Below, piece after piece: positions 1-11,225 of a DNA stretch of 64,000 bases (within the stretch, counting starts at the first letter, position 1; every line of letters begins with the position of its first letter). The stretch lies in contig NC_061508.1 of NCBI RefSeq assembly GCF_022539505.1, positions 264,994,736 through 265,058,735 on the forward strand, written 5' to 3'. The position numbers and the translations under genes were made by a program. The notes beneath the pieces were generated by a model. That model searched no databases, was not told the DNA's origin, and was given only the letters and a program-made list of their open reading frames with translations. The DNA is from Lolium rigidum. Taxonomy: Eukaryota; Streptophyta; Magnoliopsida; Poales; Poaceae.

Positions 1-833
1 TGGTTAGGAGATACCCCTTTGTCTCAGCAGTATGAGTCGCTATATAACATTGTCAACGGAAAACAAGTTGTTGTTGCTGATGTTTTGGGAGCTAATTCAC
101 TGAATATTTCATTTCGTAGGGCATTGACACCCAACAAGTGGGTGCAATGGTTAGAACTAGTTGAACGCCTGATGAATATTCAGTTGTCTAATGAAAAAGA
201 CACTTTTGTATGGAGACTTACTACCTCTGGTGGTTTCACGGTTAAATCTATGTATCTTGATCTTTTAGATGATCAAACTAAATACCTGCGCAAATATATT
301 TGGAAAATAAAGGTTCCTTTAAAAATTAAGATATTCATGTGGTTCCTCCACCATAAAGTAATTCTAACAAAGGATAATCTCGCTAAAAGGAATTGGGAAG
401 GAAGTAAAACTTGTGTGTTTTGTGATAAAGATGAATCCATTCAGCATTTGTTCTTTGAATGCCCGTTGGCAAAAACTGTTTGGCGCATAATCTTTTTGGT
501 GTTCAGTATATCCCCACCTTCTAATATTACAAATCTTTTTGGAAATTGGTTAAGCGGTATTGCCAAAAAAGATTTAATTCAGATTAGGTGGGTGTTTGTG
601 CCATTGTTTGGGCTATATGGAATGTTCGTAATGATTTTATTTTTAACAAGCGTAAACCTCATTCTTTCTTACAGGTTATTCCCTTGGCCATACATTGGAT
701 CCGTACGTGGTCTTATATCCAAGCAGAGGAGCAGCGAGCTGCCATGGAGTCTGGGTGCAACCGTTTGGAGACGGTCGCACGGGATTTCTACAGTCGGTTC
801 GGTTGGCGGTTTGATCATAGGATCACAATATGA
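1..833 (+). pseudogene. LINE ORF2 C-terminal part with zf-RVT domain, frameshifted
   Basis: The reading frame is open from base 1 (first codons WLGDTPL), so this is the C-terminal part of a longer ORF2 polyprotein that starts outside the window. It contains the zinc-binding RT-associated domain (zf-RVT), with the typical core WKIKVPLKIKIFMW near 300-345 and the Cys/His set C..C..H...C in CVFCDKDESIQHLFFECPLA (about 412-470). Near 585-590 the frame changes: the family's usual continuation (VCAIVWAIWNVRND) is read two bases off and runs to a stop at 831-833. The first frame drifts on to 897 without family similarity. The copy is therefore broken, unless the shift is an assembly error. LINE ORF2 provides endonuclease and reverse transcriptase; only the region after RT is seen here. 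Confidence 0.8.
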
Positions 834-1004
834 TGTATCACTGGCACCCGCTGTTTTGTTTTTTTTAATGGTTGATCTTTGTATCCACCATGAATGATAC
901 TTGATTTGTAATAAGGTCATGCACTCACTCAAAATAAAGTAATAAAGCGGCCATATGTATCATTTTGATGCAGAGGCTGGGGCAACCCCATTTCGAAAAA
1001 AAAA
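1..1004 (+). mobile_element. 3' end of an L1-type LINE
   Basis: The element enters from the left window edge already inside ORF2 and ends in a run of nine A at 996-1004. The tail before the A run (gatgcagaggctggggcaac) resembles the 3' ends of grass LINEs. The 3' UTR is about 160 bp. Being 5'-incomplete here is a window effect, so the true length is unknown. No target-site duplication can be tested because the left flank is outside the window. Confidence 0.8.
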
Positions 1005-2096
1005 TGTCTTTGTAGATGCTCCAAAGAATAGAACGATTTGTTAGCAGTTCAATATATGTTATAAAAGTTTCGAAAATGTACTCACATAATCATGCACTAG
1101 AAGCCACTACTATATTTTTGTCATTATTTTCTCTTTGGAAATATGTATAAAGCCACTACATAATCATGCACTAGAAGCCCTGATATTTAAAGATATAAAA
1201 ATGTACATAAACTCGCACACGCTTACATATACACATAATTATACATATGTACTATTAAACATATTACATCATAAACTCATTATTCAAGGATAACTATTTT
1301 ACAACACACAATTAAAATTCAGCATAACACAGTTTTTCAGTAAAATACGTTACAAATGCATAACAAAAGAACAATATAATTTCTACAGGCAACATCAATT
1401 ATTGTTAACTACCGAAACAATAGAATAGAAAATTCCACTCTTAAAACCATGGAATGATAAAAAAAGACACATATAAGTATAAGAGTTTATTGCAAAATAT
1501 ATTATTTGAACAAACCTTGAGTCAAAAATATGTTTGGATCAGTCCTAATCACGCTTGCATGTAGAATGGGTGATTTGTCTCATCCAATGCGGAAACTCTA
1601 TGCACGTGTGTTATAGACTGCTTAGGACTTTGAAACACGCTGGGCCTATTTTTACCATAATTGCTAGGATCTGACTCTACAATGCGCACATCGAGCTCAC
1701 TAAAAGCACGGTGGTTTAGAATAGTTCGTCCACCCACGTCATCAATTTAGTTTTTTCCAGTTCCTCAGCTTATTGGTCGGCGGCGACCTCTCGTGCTCCT
1801 TCGGCGGCGACTCATTCCGGTCCCTTCGTGCTTCCTTCTGTGGCGGTAGCTGCTCCGTCGCTTCGGCGCCTCGTCGACAACTCCTAGGCTGAGCGCCTCA
1901 TGTTTCTCTTCACCGAGAAGATTTTGATTTAGGGTTCGTGTTCTGATCGGGGGGTTGCCTTGGAGTACAATTTTTTTTAGCCCGGACAGCTTCCCATACA
2001 TGCTGAAACTATGAGTGATTAAACAAGTATAATTTGGAGCTCCCTATGATTATTTTGTATGTTTTTTAGGTGCATTTCGTTGTGAACCTAGCCTAC
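1005..2096. other. AT-rich intergenic stretch, no supported gene
   Basis: The first 740 bases are AT-rich, with runs of TATACACATA type and no coding signal. From about 1770 to 1940 the composition turns GC-rich (CGGCGGCGAC-type words), but short ORFs on both strands show no recognisable domain and no splice-site support. It may be decayed repeat. No function is assigned. Confidence 0.5.
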
Positions 2097-3125
2097 GGGC
2101 ATCTTTAGCGAGCCGACCCAAATCAGCGACCCAAACTGTCCATTTATGTCCGTTTGGGTCGGCTCGTGGATAGAATGCATCTCGCGGTCAGGCCGGCTCG
2201 GACACCATGCGCAGCGGCGCAACCCATTTAGTACGGATCTGGCCAAATCATCTTGCATTTCATTTCATTTCTCAAATGTTCCAGCCGTTGTGGAGGAACA
2301 TCTGCCCTTCGCCGTCGAACATCATATCATTTCATCTCATTTCTCAAATGGTGGGCCTCTTGCCCTTCAACGATTGAGGCAAACCTCTAGGGCAGGCGTA
2401 GCCTGTCCTAGCTCATGCCCTGGTGGATGGTCACGGCGAACGCGAAGCCGAAGAGGTCGATGGCGACGCGCTCCGACGACGATGTTGGTGATAGCGACGG
2501 TGACGCTGGTGGCTAACTCTGGCCTCTTTCGCTGCTCCTTCCTCGTCGGCCTCGGCTGCGGCCTCGGGCACGGCCACGGCCATGGCTCGAAGGCCGTCAT
2601 AGGCGCCACCCCCTCGAGCCTATGCCGCCGTTCATTGCTGCAGTGATGCCTGTGGTGGTGGTGATGGTGGGAAATGGAAGATGAGAGTTGGTGGAAGAAA
2701 ATGGCCGGCGCTGGCCTGCTTATAAAGGGTCGGAGCTTTGGATGGCAGCGTGTAGAACGAAACGCCGACATTGAGGGATTGCAGGCGGCACGGCCAGAGT
2801 AGAAGCACATGCGTCGGGGGGTGCAGCCAGAGTAGGAATGCAGGCTTCGGGCGGCGCGGCTAGAGTACTTCCATTGATAGCCAGAGGTAGAAGGCTGTTG
2901 GGTCGCTTCCATGCGAGCCCTAGGTGTACGCGGGCAGACACGGGAGGACACGCTCGCTGTACGCGCCGATGCATCGGTTTTCCAAATTTGATGAACAGAT
3001 GGATCGAGGCGGACGGATCGATCCGTTTGCGTCGCCCCGCTGGAATGTGTGCAGCCTGTCCGCCCGTTTGCACGGACCAAATCAAACACGCTAGGACCCG
3101 ATGGGTCGGCCCGCTGGAGATGCCC
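2097..3125. mobile_element. DNA transposon or large MITE with ~24-bp inverted termini
   Basis: The left end (gggcatctttagcgagccga at 2097) is the inverted complement, with few mismatches, of the right end (gtcggcccgctggagatgccc ending at 3125). Flanking trinucleotides are TAC on the left and TAA on the right, close to but not an exact TWA duplication, so PIF/Harbinger membership is only suggested. The interior is GC-rich and has long overlapping ORFs on both strands, none with a transposase motif. It is best read as a non-autonomous element of about 1.03 kb. Confidence 0.65.
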
Positions 3126-4189
3126 TAAGCCAAGCATGCATGAATTTGGGAGACCTTGTTTTTTTCAGCGCCATGTCAAGTGTGATATGGTTTTCTTCCT
3201 AGCAAATCCATTCGTTTACATGCTTTCTGTTTCTGTGACTGCCCTCGTGCAGAACTCAAGCTGCTTGTAAACTTTGTCATCATAGTTCAGACTATAGACT
3301 TTACCGTTTTTGCTTTTTCCTCAAGCGTGCTTCTTGAGATATCTGTACTGGCAGCTTTTCTTTTGGCGAAACAAAATGCTAATAAAGCATGTTCCATTCT
3401 GTTCAGCAGAATAGCATAATTACCTTCTAGCAGATTTTTATTGCAGTTCAGATATTCTGGTTTGGTTACCTACCATGGTTCAGAGCTGCAAGATTGTACA
3501 TTTGAGAGGTCTACAAAATTCGTCCTAGTGTCAAACAAGGAGAGGACGTAACAAGTTCGTCCAAGTTGATATAACTACAAAATATGTTCTCTGATTTGTC
3601 CTCACGGTCTCCCGGATCCTCATAGAGATTCCCACCGTGACGACCACGACGTAGAGAAGCAGATGTGGCCGGATCTGCTCTGCCACCGTCTGTCGGAGGC
3701 GCCACTTGCCATTTTGTAACAAGCATTCAGCCACGTTTGGCGGCTTAGCTTGTTAACCCCAGATTCAGGATAGACAGAGAGATAGGATGCCTGCCAGCTG
3801 CGCGCATTGCACCGGCCTGCGCGGCGTTTTCTCCAGGTACACGCGGATGTGCAGTGACACGGCAGGGCATGGCCGCCAGACTGCGCGCGCAGTCGAACGC
3901 GACGACGCCTCGTGACGGCGAGGAAGGGGCGACCGCCGGCGGCCGGCCCCCTCCCATGTGACGGCCGGAGGCGGCGGGGCATCTCGCAAACAGGCACTAC
4001 TCCCCGCTGCCCCGCAAGTGGCCTTGCCGTTGTCATGTCACTGTGTCACCGTGGCTGCATGTTTGGAGCTTGGGGCTGTGCGCCCGTGCCCACGATGCAT
4101 GTCGTGCTCGATCCGTGTGTCGCAACTTGCACTGAATTATTGGGGACTGCCTCTGGCTGCAACTAAATGTAGTACTTCCTTCTGGCTCC
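3126..4189. other. Intergenic, no gene recognised
   Basis: Mixed composition. 3620-4036 is GC-rich and carries several overlapping ORFs on the minus strand that look compositional rather than coding. No domain, promoter or repeat boundary was recognised. Confidence 0.4.
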
Positions 4190-4190
4190 A

Positions 4191-4713
4191 ACTTAGATTT
4201 CAGATCACATGCACCAAGTTTGATCCTACATTTTGACGGATGTCTGCCTATATTCAGAAATACGAAGTAAACACGAGCAGATATAGAGCATTTTGACGTC
4301 TGCCCACTGACGCGAAATTGGGCTCCGGTCTGTTCCGTGGTGTGTACTGTGTGTACTGCATGCCCCAAGTCTCACATCGCAATTCAATTGGGTGTAATCC
4401 CAAGCAGCTGATCGTTCACTTCCGCAGCTGATTAAAATAGTTAATCAACATCGGCAAAAGTACCAACGCCAGCATCCCAAGCAGCTGATCGATCACTTCC
4501 GGAGCGATCGTGTTCTGCTCTTGCTGATACTTAATTTAGTATTCTCTAACTTAGATTTCACATCACATGTACCAAGTTTTTTGCTAAATTTTGACGACTG
4601 TCTTTCCAAAATAAGAATGAAAAGATGAAGCATTTTGGTGTCTGCCACTGATGCGAAACTGGGCTCACTTGTGATGCTACCTCTGTCAGTAATCCCAAAC
4701 AGCTGATCTCGAT
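4191..4713. repeat. Diverged tandem duplication, ~358-bp offset
   Basis: The segment starting acttagatttcagatcacat at 4191 recurs, diverged, at 4549. Both copies run through the same order of landmarks: a CACATG(C/T)ACCAAGTTT block, ATTTTGACG, GCATTTTG, CTGCC-ACTGA-GCGAAA-TGGGCTC, and AATCCCAA-CAGCTGATC. A third partial CCCAAGCAGCTGATCGATC block lies at 4475. The duplication lies 3' of the peroxidase and has no coding potential. Confidence 0.65.
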
Positions 4714-4910
4714 CTTTGTGAATTATGTTCCTGATTAATTCATCATTACAATTGCCAAAAACAAAATGGAAACAGTGACCGGATTACTAGACCCATATAT
4801 ATATATAGGTAAATCGCCTTTTTGACTATTTCATATCCTGAAGATGTCCTCGCGAGTTGGACAGGACTGGACTTCAGTCTTCACCACACTTTTTTTTGCG
4901 GGTGGGGACC

Positions 4911-6095
4911 TCAGTTGATCTTCTTGCAGTCCAACCTGATCTCCGTGGGCGTATCTGCAGACGGAGCGAGGTTGCCCATCCTCACCATGGCCTTGGCGAA
5001 GTCGACGAAGAACGTACTCGGTCTGCGCCTGTACATCCGCACCAGCACGTCCTGCGACCCGCCATTGTAGAGCTCCTGGTCCGAGTGGAACAGTCCCTGC
5101 CTGCTCGCCAGGTTCTCGTAGTAAGCGGTGTCGAACGTGTCCGGCGTCGTCACGTCGATGGGCGCGAGCGTGTCGTCGCCGCCGGACTGCGGGCACGTCT
5201 GCTGCCGGAGCGCCGCGAACGTAGCGTTGACATTGGCGTCGCTGTAGATGCGGTCGCGGAAGGTGGTGCACCGGGCCTGCCCGATCGTGTGCGCGCCGGA
5301 GAGCGCCGTCATGTCCCGCGGCGAGAGCCCTTGTTTCCGAACATCGTGATTAGGGTGTCGAGGCTGGACCCTGGTCCTGGGAGGTTGGAGTTGGCCGCGC
5401 TCTGGCTCGCGTTCAGCGCGTCGCGGCGGCCCAGCTGCACCGTCCACGTCGGCCCGCCAAGCTGCATCATTGTACCATCTCGCTGATATAAGCTTTGGTC
5501 GATGCAAGCAGTAATGTGTGTTTCTGTCTGCGAGATGATCCATGGATCGATCGTGGTAAACCCTAGCTATATATAGATAGATTACCAGGTTGACGCTGTC
5601 CCGTGCGGCGAGGGCGACGATGTCGGCGCAGGAGACGGTGGCGCTGCAAGCCGCCTCAACCTGGGTCTTGATGGCGTCGATGACGTCGTACCCGCGCACC
5701 GAGTTGGCGTTCGGCCCGGCATTCTTCTCGCCGGTGAAGCTCGCCGTGTCGTCAAGCAAGATCGACGCGTCACAACCCTGCATTAATTCCGACATCAGTA
5801 AAAATGTTAGAAAGCAGTGCTTTAGATAAATGAATTGCAGCTGGCTAGGTGACACCAATGTCGGACTACTCACATTGACGAAGCAGTCGTGGAAGAACAG
5901 GCGGAGGATGGACGCTCCCATCCGCGGCTCCGTCGCCACAGCCTGCGCCACCGCTGACCGCACGATGCTCTGCAGCTTCGGGCATCTCCTGTCGTAGAAC
6001 CTCGACGATAGCTGGACACCCGCAACGCTGGCGAGCAGCGGGGCCAAAGCAACGGCTACCAAGAGCAGCTGGCACCTCGCTGCGGCGGTGGCCAT
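4911..6095 (-). CDS. Class III secretory peroxidase, three exons, 1-base frameshift in exon 3
   Basis: Heme peroxidase of the plant secretory class III family, which uses H2O2 to oxidise phenolics in the cell wall or apoplast. Exons by splice signals: 5874-6095, 5586-5777 and 4911-5461. Introns 5778-5873 and 5462-5585 both start GT and end AG and are phase 0. Exon 1 encodes a hydrophobic signal peptide (LLLVAVALAPLLASVAG) and the distal heme motif LRLFFHDCFVN. Exon 2 begins GCDASILLDD and contains VSCADIVALAARD. Exon 3 has LGGPTWTVQLGRRD and the proximal-histidine motif MTALSGAHTIG. All eight family cysteines are visible (RRC, HDC, GCD, AAC, VSC, ARC, QTC, LDC). The expected length is about 321 residues, normal for the family. 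One base is missing between GNKG and LSPRDM (near 5328-5334), so the annotated frame breaks there. The rest is intact, so an assembly error is as likely as a true pseudogene. Confidence 0.9.
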   Translation of the reverse strand: MATAAARCQLLLVAVALAPLLASVAGVQLSSRFYDRRCPKLQSIVRSAVAQAVATEPRMGASILRLFFHDCFVNVSSPTLVSPSQLQFIYLKHCFLTFLLMSELMQGCDASILLDDTASFTGEKNAGPNANSVRGYDVIDAIKTQVEAACSATVSCADIVALAARDSVNLVIYLYIARVYHDRSMDHLADRNTHYCLHRPKLISARWYNDAAWRADVDGAAGPPRRAEREPERGQLQPPRTRVQPRHPNHDVRKQGLSPRDMTALSGAHTIGQARCTTFRDRIYSDANVNATFAALRQQTCPQSGGDDTLAPIDVTTPDTFDTAYYENLASRQGLFHSDQELYNGGSQDVLVRMYRRRPSTFFVDFAKAMVRMGNLAPSADTPTEIRLDCKKIN

Positions 6096-6186
6096 AGGTA
6101 ACGAGCTACACAGTTCTTGTTGGATGAGTACTAGGCTACTGGCGATGTACTAGTGGTTCATGTGAACGTAACCGAGACACAGGAAC

Positions 6187-6196
6187 GTATATATAG
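6187..6196 (-). promoter_or_regulatory. TATA box of the peroxidase gene
   Basis: On the minus strand the sequence reads CTATATATAC, about 90 bases upstream of the peroxidase ATG at 6095. That leaves a 5' leader of about 60 bases, a normal plant promoter geometry. No other promoter element is claimed. Confidence 0.6.
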
Positions 6197-7250
6197 TGTA
6201 TGTCTCCGGCTAGATCGTGCTTGCATATGGCGACCGCCATGGAGAAATTGGCTGGACGCCTGAACTCGAGCTGGATGGGTTGACTAATCTGCATGCTGAA
6301 GCCTGACGGTGGGCAGATTAAGGTTGGACTCTAGTGTTAGCGGCAGATCAGACCGATGCAGAGCACGATGGTGTGGATCAGATCGATGCATGTATTAGTG
6401 CAACTTGGGCTTGAAGAATGGATTCATATTGGAGTGGTTGACGCATGGGAGTCAGGGAGTGTACTGACTGTCCAAAGAGTGGATCGACAGGACAGGAGTC
6501 CCTGCAGGTAACTGGCTAAAACGGTATTCTTTAATTAGGCACCTCTCGTTTTTAGATGCGCGCAATTGCATTTGGCGAAGTTTTATACTTTTATACGATG
6601 AGCATCTGTGTTAAGCTTAGTTAGGTGCGACCTGTGCACAATCGAGTCACGCTGTCTTCTTCCTTTAAAAAATAGTTAGCTGCGTGGAAACTGAGCCTCA
6701 GCTCTATATTCATGCTCGGACACAAAATATAATGGTCATGGGCTCTGCGCAATCAGCCATATCAAAGCTTGATTTGCTTGCTCGGATTGTTTTAGTATTA
6801 CATTTCGCTGCCACCGATGCCAATAATATGAGCTGTAAGTCGGGTATTCCTCTCAATGCTACTTAGGCGTACACATTGATATTCATCTTTTTTTTTACCG
6901 GAGAACCCATATAAGTTCTTACACATGCAATCATCTTTCACAGTTTTACATCCTCTGTTTAGGCCTTGTTCGGTACTAGTATTTCTAGGAATTATTGGGA
7001 TACTTTTGCCAGGATTGGGAAATAACCATATCTTCATCCTATCCAATTAATTCACGGTTATACCTAATCTCCAATTGAAAGATCGAGATCTAACGACTAC
7101 AGGGGAAGGTGAGGCAAACGTGAATGGTGAGGCAAACACTACATGTTGGGAAACATAGCAGAGCAAACACATGATGAGGCAATCCACACAAGATCAATAT
7201 GAAGCAATGCTGAATAGGCAACTTCGTCAACCAATCAAAAGGATCAGATG
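6197..7250. other. Peroxidase upstream region and intergenic; one MITE-like terminus
   Basis: No gene is seen. At 6962 the word ggccttgttcggtac is the kind of terminus found on grass PIF/Harbinger-like MITEs, but no matching inverted end was found nearby, so it is at most a truncated fragment. The rest is unassigned. Confidence 0.4.
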
Positions 7251-10200
7251 TTTTTTTTCCAAGCGACCCGTCAGGGGTTCGAATTTCATTACCAAAAGAG
7301 ACAACGAAATACAAACGACTTCCAAATAACATCCCAGGTATGCAAACGAAAGAAACAACTAACACTGCCTACTGCTAGCGTTTGAACGGGGACAATTAAA
7401 ACTAGAGGTCTTATTACAACACCAATGATCAACTGAACCAGGTGCACCAAAACGAGCTAGAGCCAAAAATCAACTACTGTTTTCCCACTTCTGAACTAAC
7501 ATCACTATCCTTCTCTGTCGATATGGATGTCATTATCAACATCACCAGATCGACTACCCAGCAGGCGGGGGGAAGGCGGAGGATTTCCATTAGCCGTGCT
7601 CGTTGATCCAATCCCATTAGCCCTGGTTGCTAGTCGCAACAGATTATTCGCTCCTCATCGAATATCTTCAGCATCATCTTCATCATGTAGACCTGCCCAA
7701 TAGTTCATGAAAACAATAGCAAAAATAATTAGTTCAGTGGGGGATCGAATCAATTTGCCTTCAAAGCATGCTTTGTTCCTCAACTTCCAGATTCCCCAAT
7801 AGATTGCATCCAGCCCAGCAATCTGTGTATTGCGGTTAGCTGGCACAAAATGAGGGAACCACCAAAAAAACTGTATAAAGCTTCCAGGTCTAGTGGGAGT
7901 CCCGATTGCCTATCCAAAAGAGCTCCAAACATACTTGGCCGCATCACATTTAAAGAATAGATGCAAGATAGTTTCCTGCTTTATTGCAGAATTGGCATCG
8001 AGGGCTTCCAGTCCAATTTCGTTTCAACAAGTTATCATTGGTTGCAATTGCATTATGCCAAATGAGCCACAACCAGATTTTGATATTGAGGGGAATCCTA
8101 CTTTTGCACATATGCCTAAATAATCTGTTAGTACCATTGCTACACAAGTGATTGCACACTGACTTGACAAGTCAGAGAATTTCTCAGATTTTGACCATTT
8201 TCAGAAAGGTTTATCCTGCTTTTTCATTGAGAGTAATATGTCTGAATAATCTCAACAAACCATGCATTTGTTCATTTAAATCAGGAGGCATCCATCTACT
8301 AAAAGTAAATCCCTAGTTCATAGCAGCTGCATCAGCCACTGTAATATCTTGTTCTCTATAAATATTATATATCTTGGGGAATTTATATTTCAAAGGAGAG
8401 TGGCACAACCAAGCATCAAACTAGAAACTGGTGAACCTACCATTACCAACCTGCATTCTCCTACCACACAGATATAGGTTTTTCACCTGCATCATGTCAG
8501 ACCAGAGAGAAGAGTCTCCAGGTATTTTCTTGGAGTAAAAAATACCAGCACCTCCCAGATATTTCCTTCTCATAAAATCCTGCCAAGGACCAACACCACT
8601 CTCAATTTTCCATCGCCATTTACACATTAAGATGAAGTTAAATTTGGATAAAACCTTCGGGACGAACTCACCTTTTTCTTGGGTTTGCAAAGTGATACTT
8701 TCTCTTGTCAGCACTGCCAGCCCAGAAGAAAGATTTGATGGATCTATCTATTTCTTCAGTATTGGTCTTATGCAATAATCTCATAGACATGTGATACACA
8801 ACAACACTAGATAAACATGAATCAATTTTGATAAGACTTCCTCCAATGGACATGGAATTTCCTATCCAACCACTCATTTTCTTCCTAGGTTTTTCACCAA
8901 GAAACCCCATCTCAGCCACTGTAGTTCTTCTGGCACACACAGGATTACCCATATATTTGATGGTCAGTCCCCTTTTTGGCAGTTGAACAAATCAGCAAAA
9001 CTCTGGACTTTAACATCATCCACCAGAATCAACATCACCTGACTCTTTTCAAAGTTGATTTTCAAACCAGAAATATCCTCAAAGATATACAAAAGAAGCT
9101 TCAAATTTCTAGCCTGCTCCAGGTCATCTTGTATCAACAAGATAGTGTTATCTGCATACTGGAGCATATCAATCCCTTTATGAACCAAGTTATCAGCCAA
9201 GCTAGTGATTAGACCATTCTCTTGAACCAAGAAAATCATTTTTTCCAAACTGTTTGCAACCATATTAAATAAAAGAGGAGCAAAAGGATCCCTCACACCC
9301 TTGCAACTGGCAAAATAAGGGCCCACTTTGTCATTAACTTTAAAACTCAAAGTTCCTTTTGTCACAACCTTCTTGATCCACATCAGCCAATTGTCACTCA
9401 AACCTTTATGTTTACAATAACAAAACAGAAAATCCCAATTAACTTTGTCATATGCATTTTCAAAGACAATTTTAAGCACAACCCCCTGTTGTTTCCTTTT
9501 TTCTCCCTCAAGATCTCTTGGAGCAACATGACTCCATCAATGATGTATCTTCCTTTTATAAAAGCAGTTTGATATGTGAGCAGAAGTTTATCGTTCACAG
9601 GCTCAACTCTTATAGTCAAAGCCTTGGTAATGATTTCGAACAGCACCTGAAGGACACAAATTGCTCTAATTTTTTTAAATTGTGTCAGCTTCATCAACTT
9701 TTGGGACCAAGGTACTAATTCCATAATTGATCCTATCCAAATCAATCTTATGATCAGAAAAATCATCAAACACAGCTATCAAATCATGTTTGATAACACT
9801 CCAACACACCTAATAGAACTCAACGGGAATTCCATCAAGACCCGCAGCTTTATTTTTCTCCATGTGATCAATGCATTTTTTGATCTCTTCCTTAGTAAAC
9901 CTCTCATCCATGGTGGCTCCATCATCATCAGTCAATCTCTCATTCTCAGACCTAATTGAGCTATCAAGTCTGACACCAATATCAGGAGCAGGGCAAAAGA
10001 GAGTTTTACCAAAATTAGTGGCATGCAAAAGTAGATCATCATCTACTTGAATGATTACTTCATTTTGTTTCAGGGATAAATGGTTCTTTTTCTCCTACAA
10101 CCATTAGAAGCTTTGCGAAAATAAGCTGTATTATTGTCCCCCTATAATAGGCAATTTTCTCTTGATCTTACGTGACAGAATTATCCTCCTTGTCCAAAAT

Positions 10201-10835
10201 CTCAAGTAACTCTTGGTGAAGTTGTATTTTTATTTTGTTTTGATCTGCTGATAAACCTGGCCTTTCTTCCGTTTTCTCCAATTCATTCTGTTCAGAGGAT
10301 ATTTCTATTTTTTCTTTTTTCTTTCAGCCCCTCTTAGATTTGCTCCCCAAAATTTCAACCCATTTTAATATTCTTCAACTTCTTCTGCAACTTTTCTAAA
10401 CTATTTCTACCAGAAACAGGTTGCTGCCAAATCCTTCTCACCCTTTCAAGGAAATCTTCTTATGTGAACCAACTTTTTCAAATCTAAAGTCTCCATTCCC
10501 TCTCTGTTTTGATTCCATTGTGCCTAGAATGAGGGGATGCTGGTCATAAATCTCTGTTTACCAACTTGTGTGCAATGGTAAGTGGGAAAAGATCTTCCCA
10601 GGTACTGCTCATCAGAAATCTGTCTATACTCTCCAGAGTTGGCTCAGATTGATTATTGGACCAAGTAAACTACCCACCAGACAAGTGTATTTCTATCAGA
10701 GCATAGGTATAAATAATTTAATTAAACAAATCAGACCACCTGTTACATCTCATTTGCTCATTCTTCTCAAAGGAAAATATTACCAGGTTAAAATCCCCAC
10801 CAATCAACATTGGTAGGGATTGGTCACTGCAAACC
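7251..10835 (-). mobile_element. Degenerate L1-type LINE, minus strand
   Basis: The element reads leftwards. Its 3' poly-A appears as eight T at 7251-7258, and the coding remnants run from the endonuclease (about 10830) through RT to the zf-RVT and C-terminal domain (about 7655). The 5' end is lost near 10835-10856, where unrelated repeat sequence begins. Another endonuclease fragment of a similar LINE lies at 14850-15260. The two overlap at the GGDFNL region, so they are probably not simply one copy split by an insertion. Confidence 0.8.
7655..10830 (-). pseudogene. LINE ORF2: endonuclease end, reverse transcriptase, zf-RVT; multiply broken
   Basis: In minus-strand order: the end of the endonuclease/exonuclease/phosphatase domain (LIGGDFNLV near 10810-10780, then a WSNNQSEPT-like block); the RT entry region (KNKAAGLDGIPVEFY near 9810-9855); RT fingers/palm (TYQTAFIKGRYIIDGVMLLQE, 9398-9769); RT palm (8964-9479); the post-RT region (8421-8952); zf-RVT (7950-8159, CQFCNK); and the C-terminal YWGIWKLRNKACF block (7655-7846). 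The frame changes at least six times and stops interrupt it. The catalytic palm motif reads QYADNTILL instead of the usual ADD (codons at 9147-9158), so the RT would be inactive even if the frame were intact. Confidence 0.8.
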
Positions 10836-11225
10836 CCTCCCGGCTCCACTAATGAAAGGATATAGACGGTAACCTAGAGGGGGTGAATATGTTCTACAAA
10901 ATTTTAATCACTTCTTTTGCAATTTTAGGCTTTCGTGGATAAATAAGGTTGGCCTAATGCAAACTAGGTGAGACAACCTATATGATGTGATAAACAACTT
11001 CAAGAACGAAGGCTATCAAAGTAAAGTAAAATGATAGAAATAATTGAAGCACACGGAGATGATGATTTATCTGGATGTTCACTTCCTTGAGGGGAAGCTA
11101 TTCACCGTTGGAGCGATGCGGTTACCATGAAGGACCCCGAACACCACAAAGAGTCGCCATCTTCTCCCTAAGTTTCTTCCACGAAGTAGAAGCTCCATCC
11201 ATTAGTGGAGACCTTAGGGAGGCTT
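10836..11225. other. Repeat-derived sequence left of the isolated LTR
   Basis: Contains the phrase cctagagggggtgaatatg and a dense run of short motifs of the kind found in grass retrotransposon LTRs and leaders. No ORF with a domain is present. It probably belongs to an older element into which the LTR at 11226 inserted, but its limits could not be set. Confidence 0.4.

Noticed and set aside
2367..3137. 256-codon minus-strand ORF within the DNA transposon at 2097-3125
   Set aside because: Overlapping ORFs exist on both strands of a GC-rich interior, with His runs from a CAC repeat and no transposase motif; probably compositional.
7090..7365. Minus-strand 91-codon ORF
   Set aside because: It spans the LINE poly-A junction at 7251 and has no domain.
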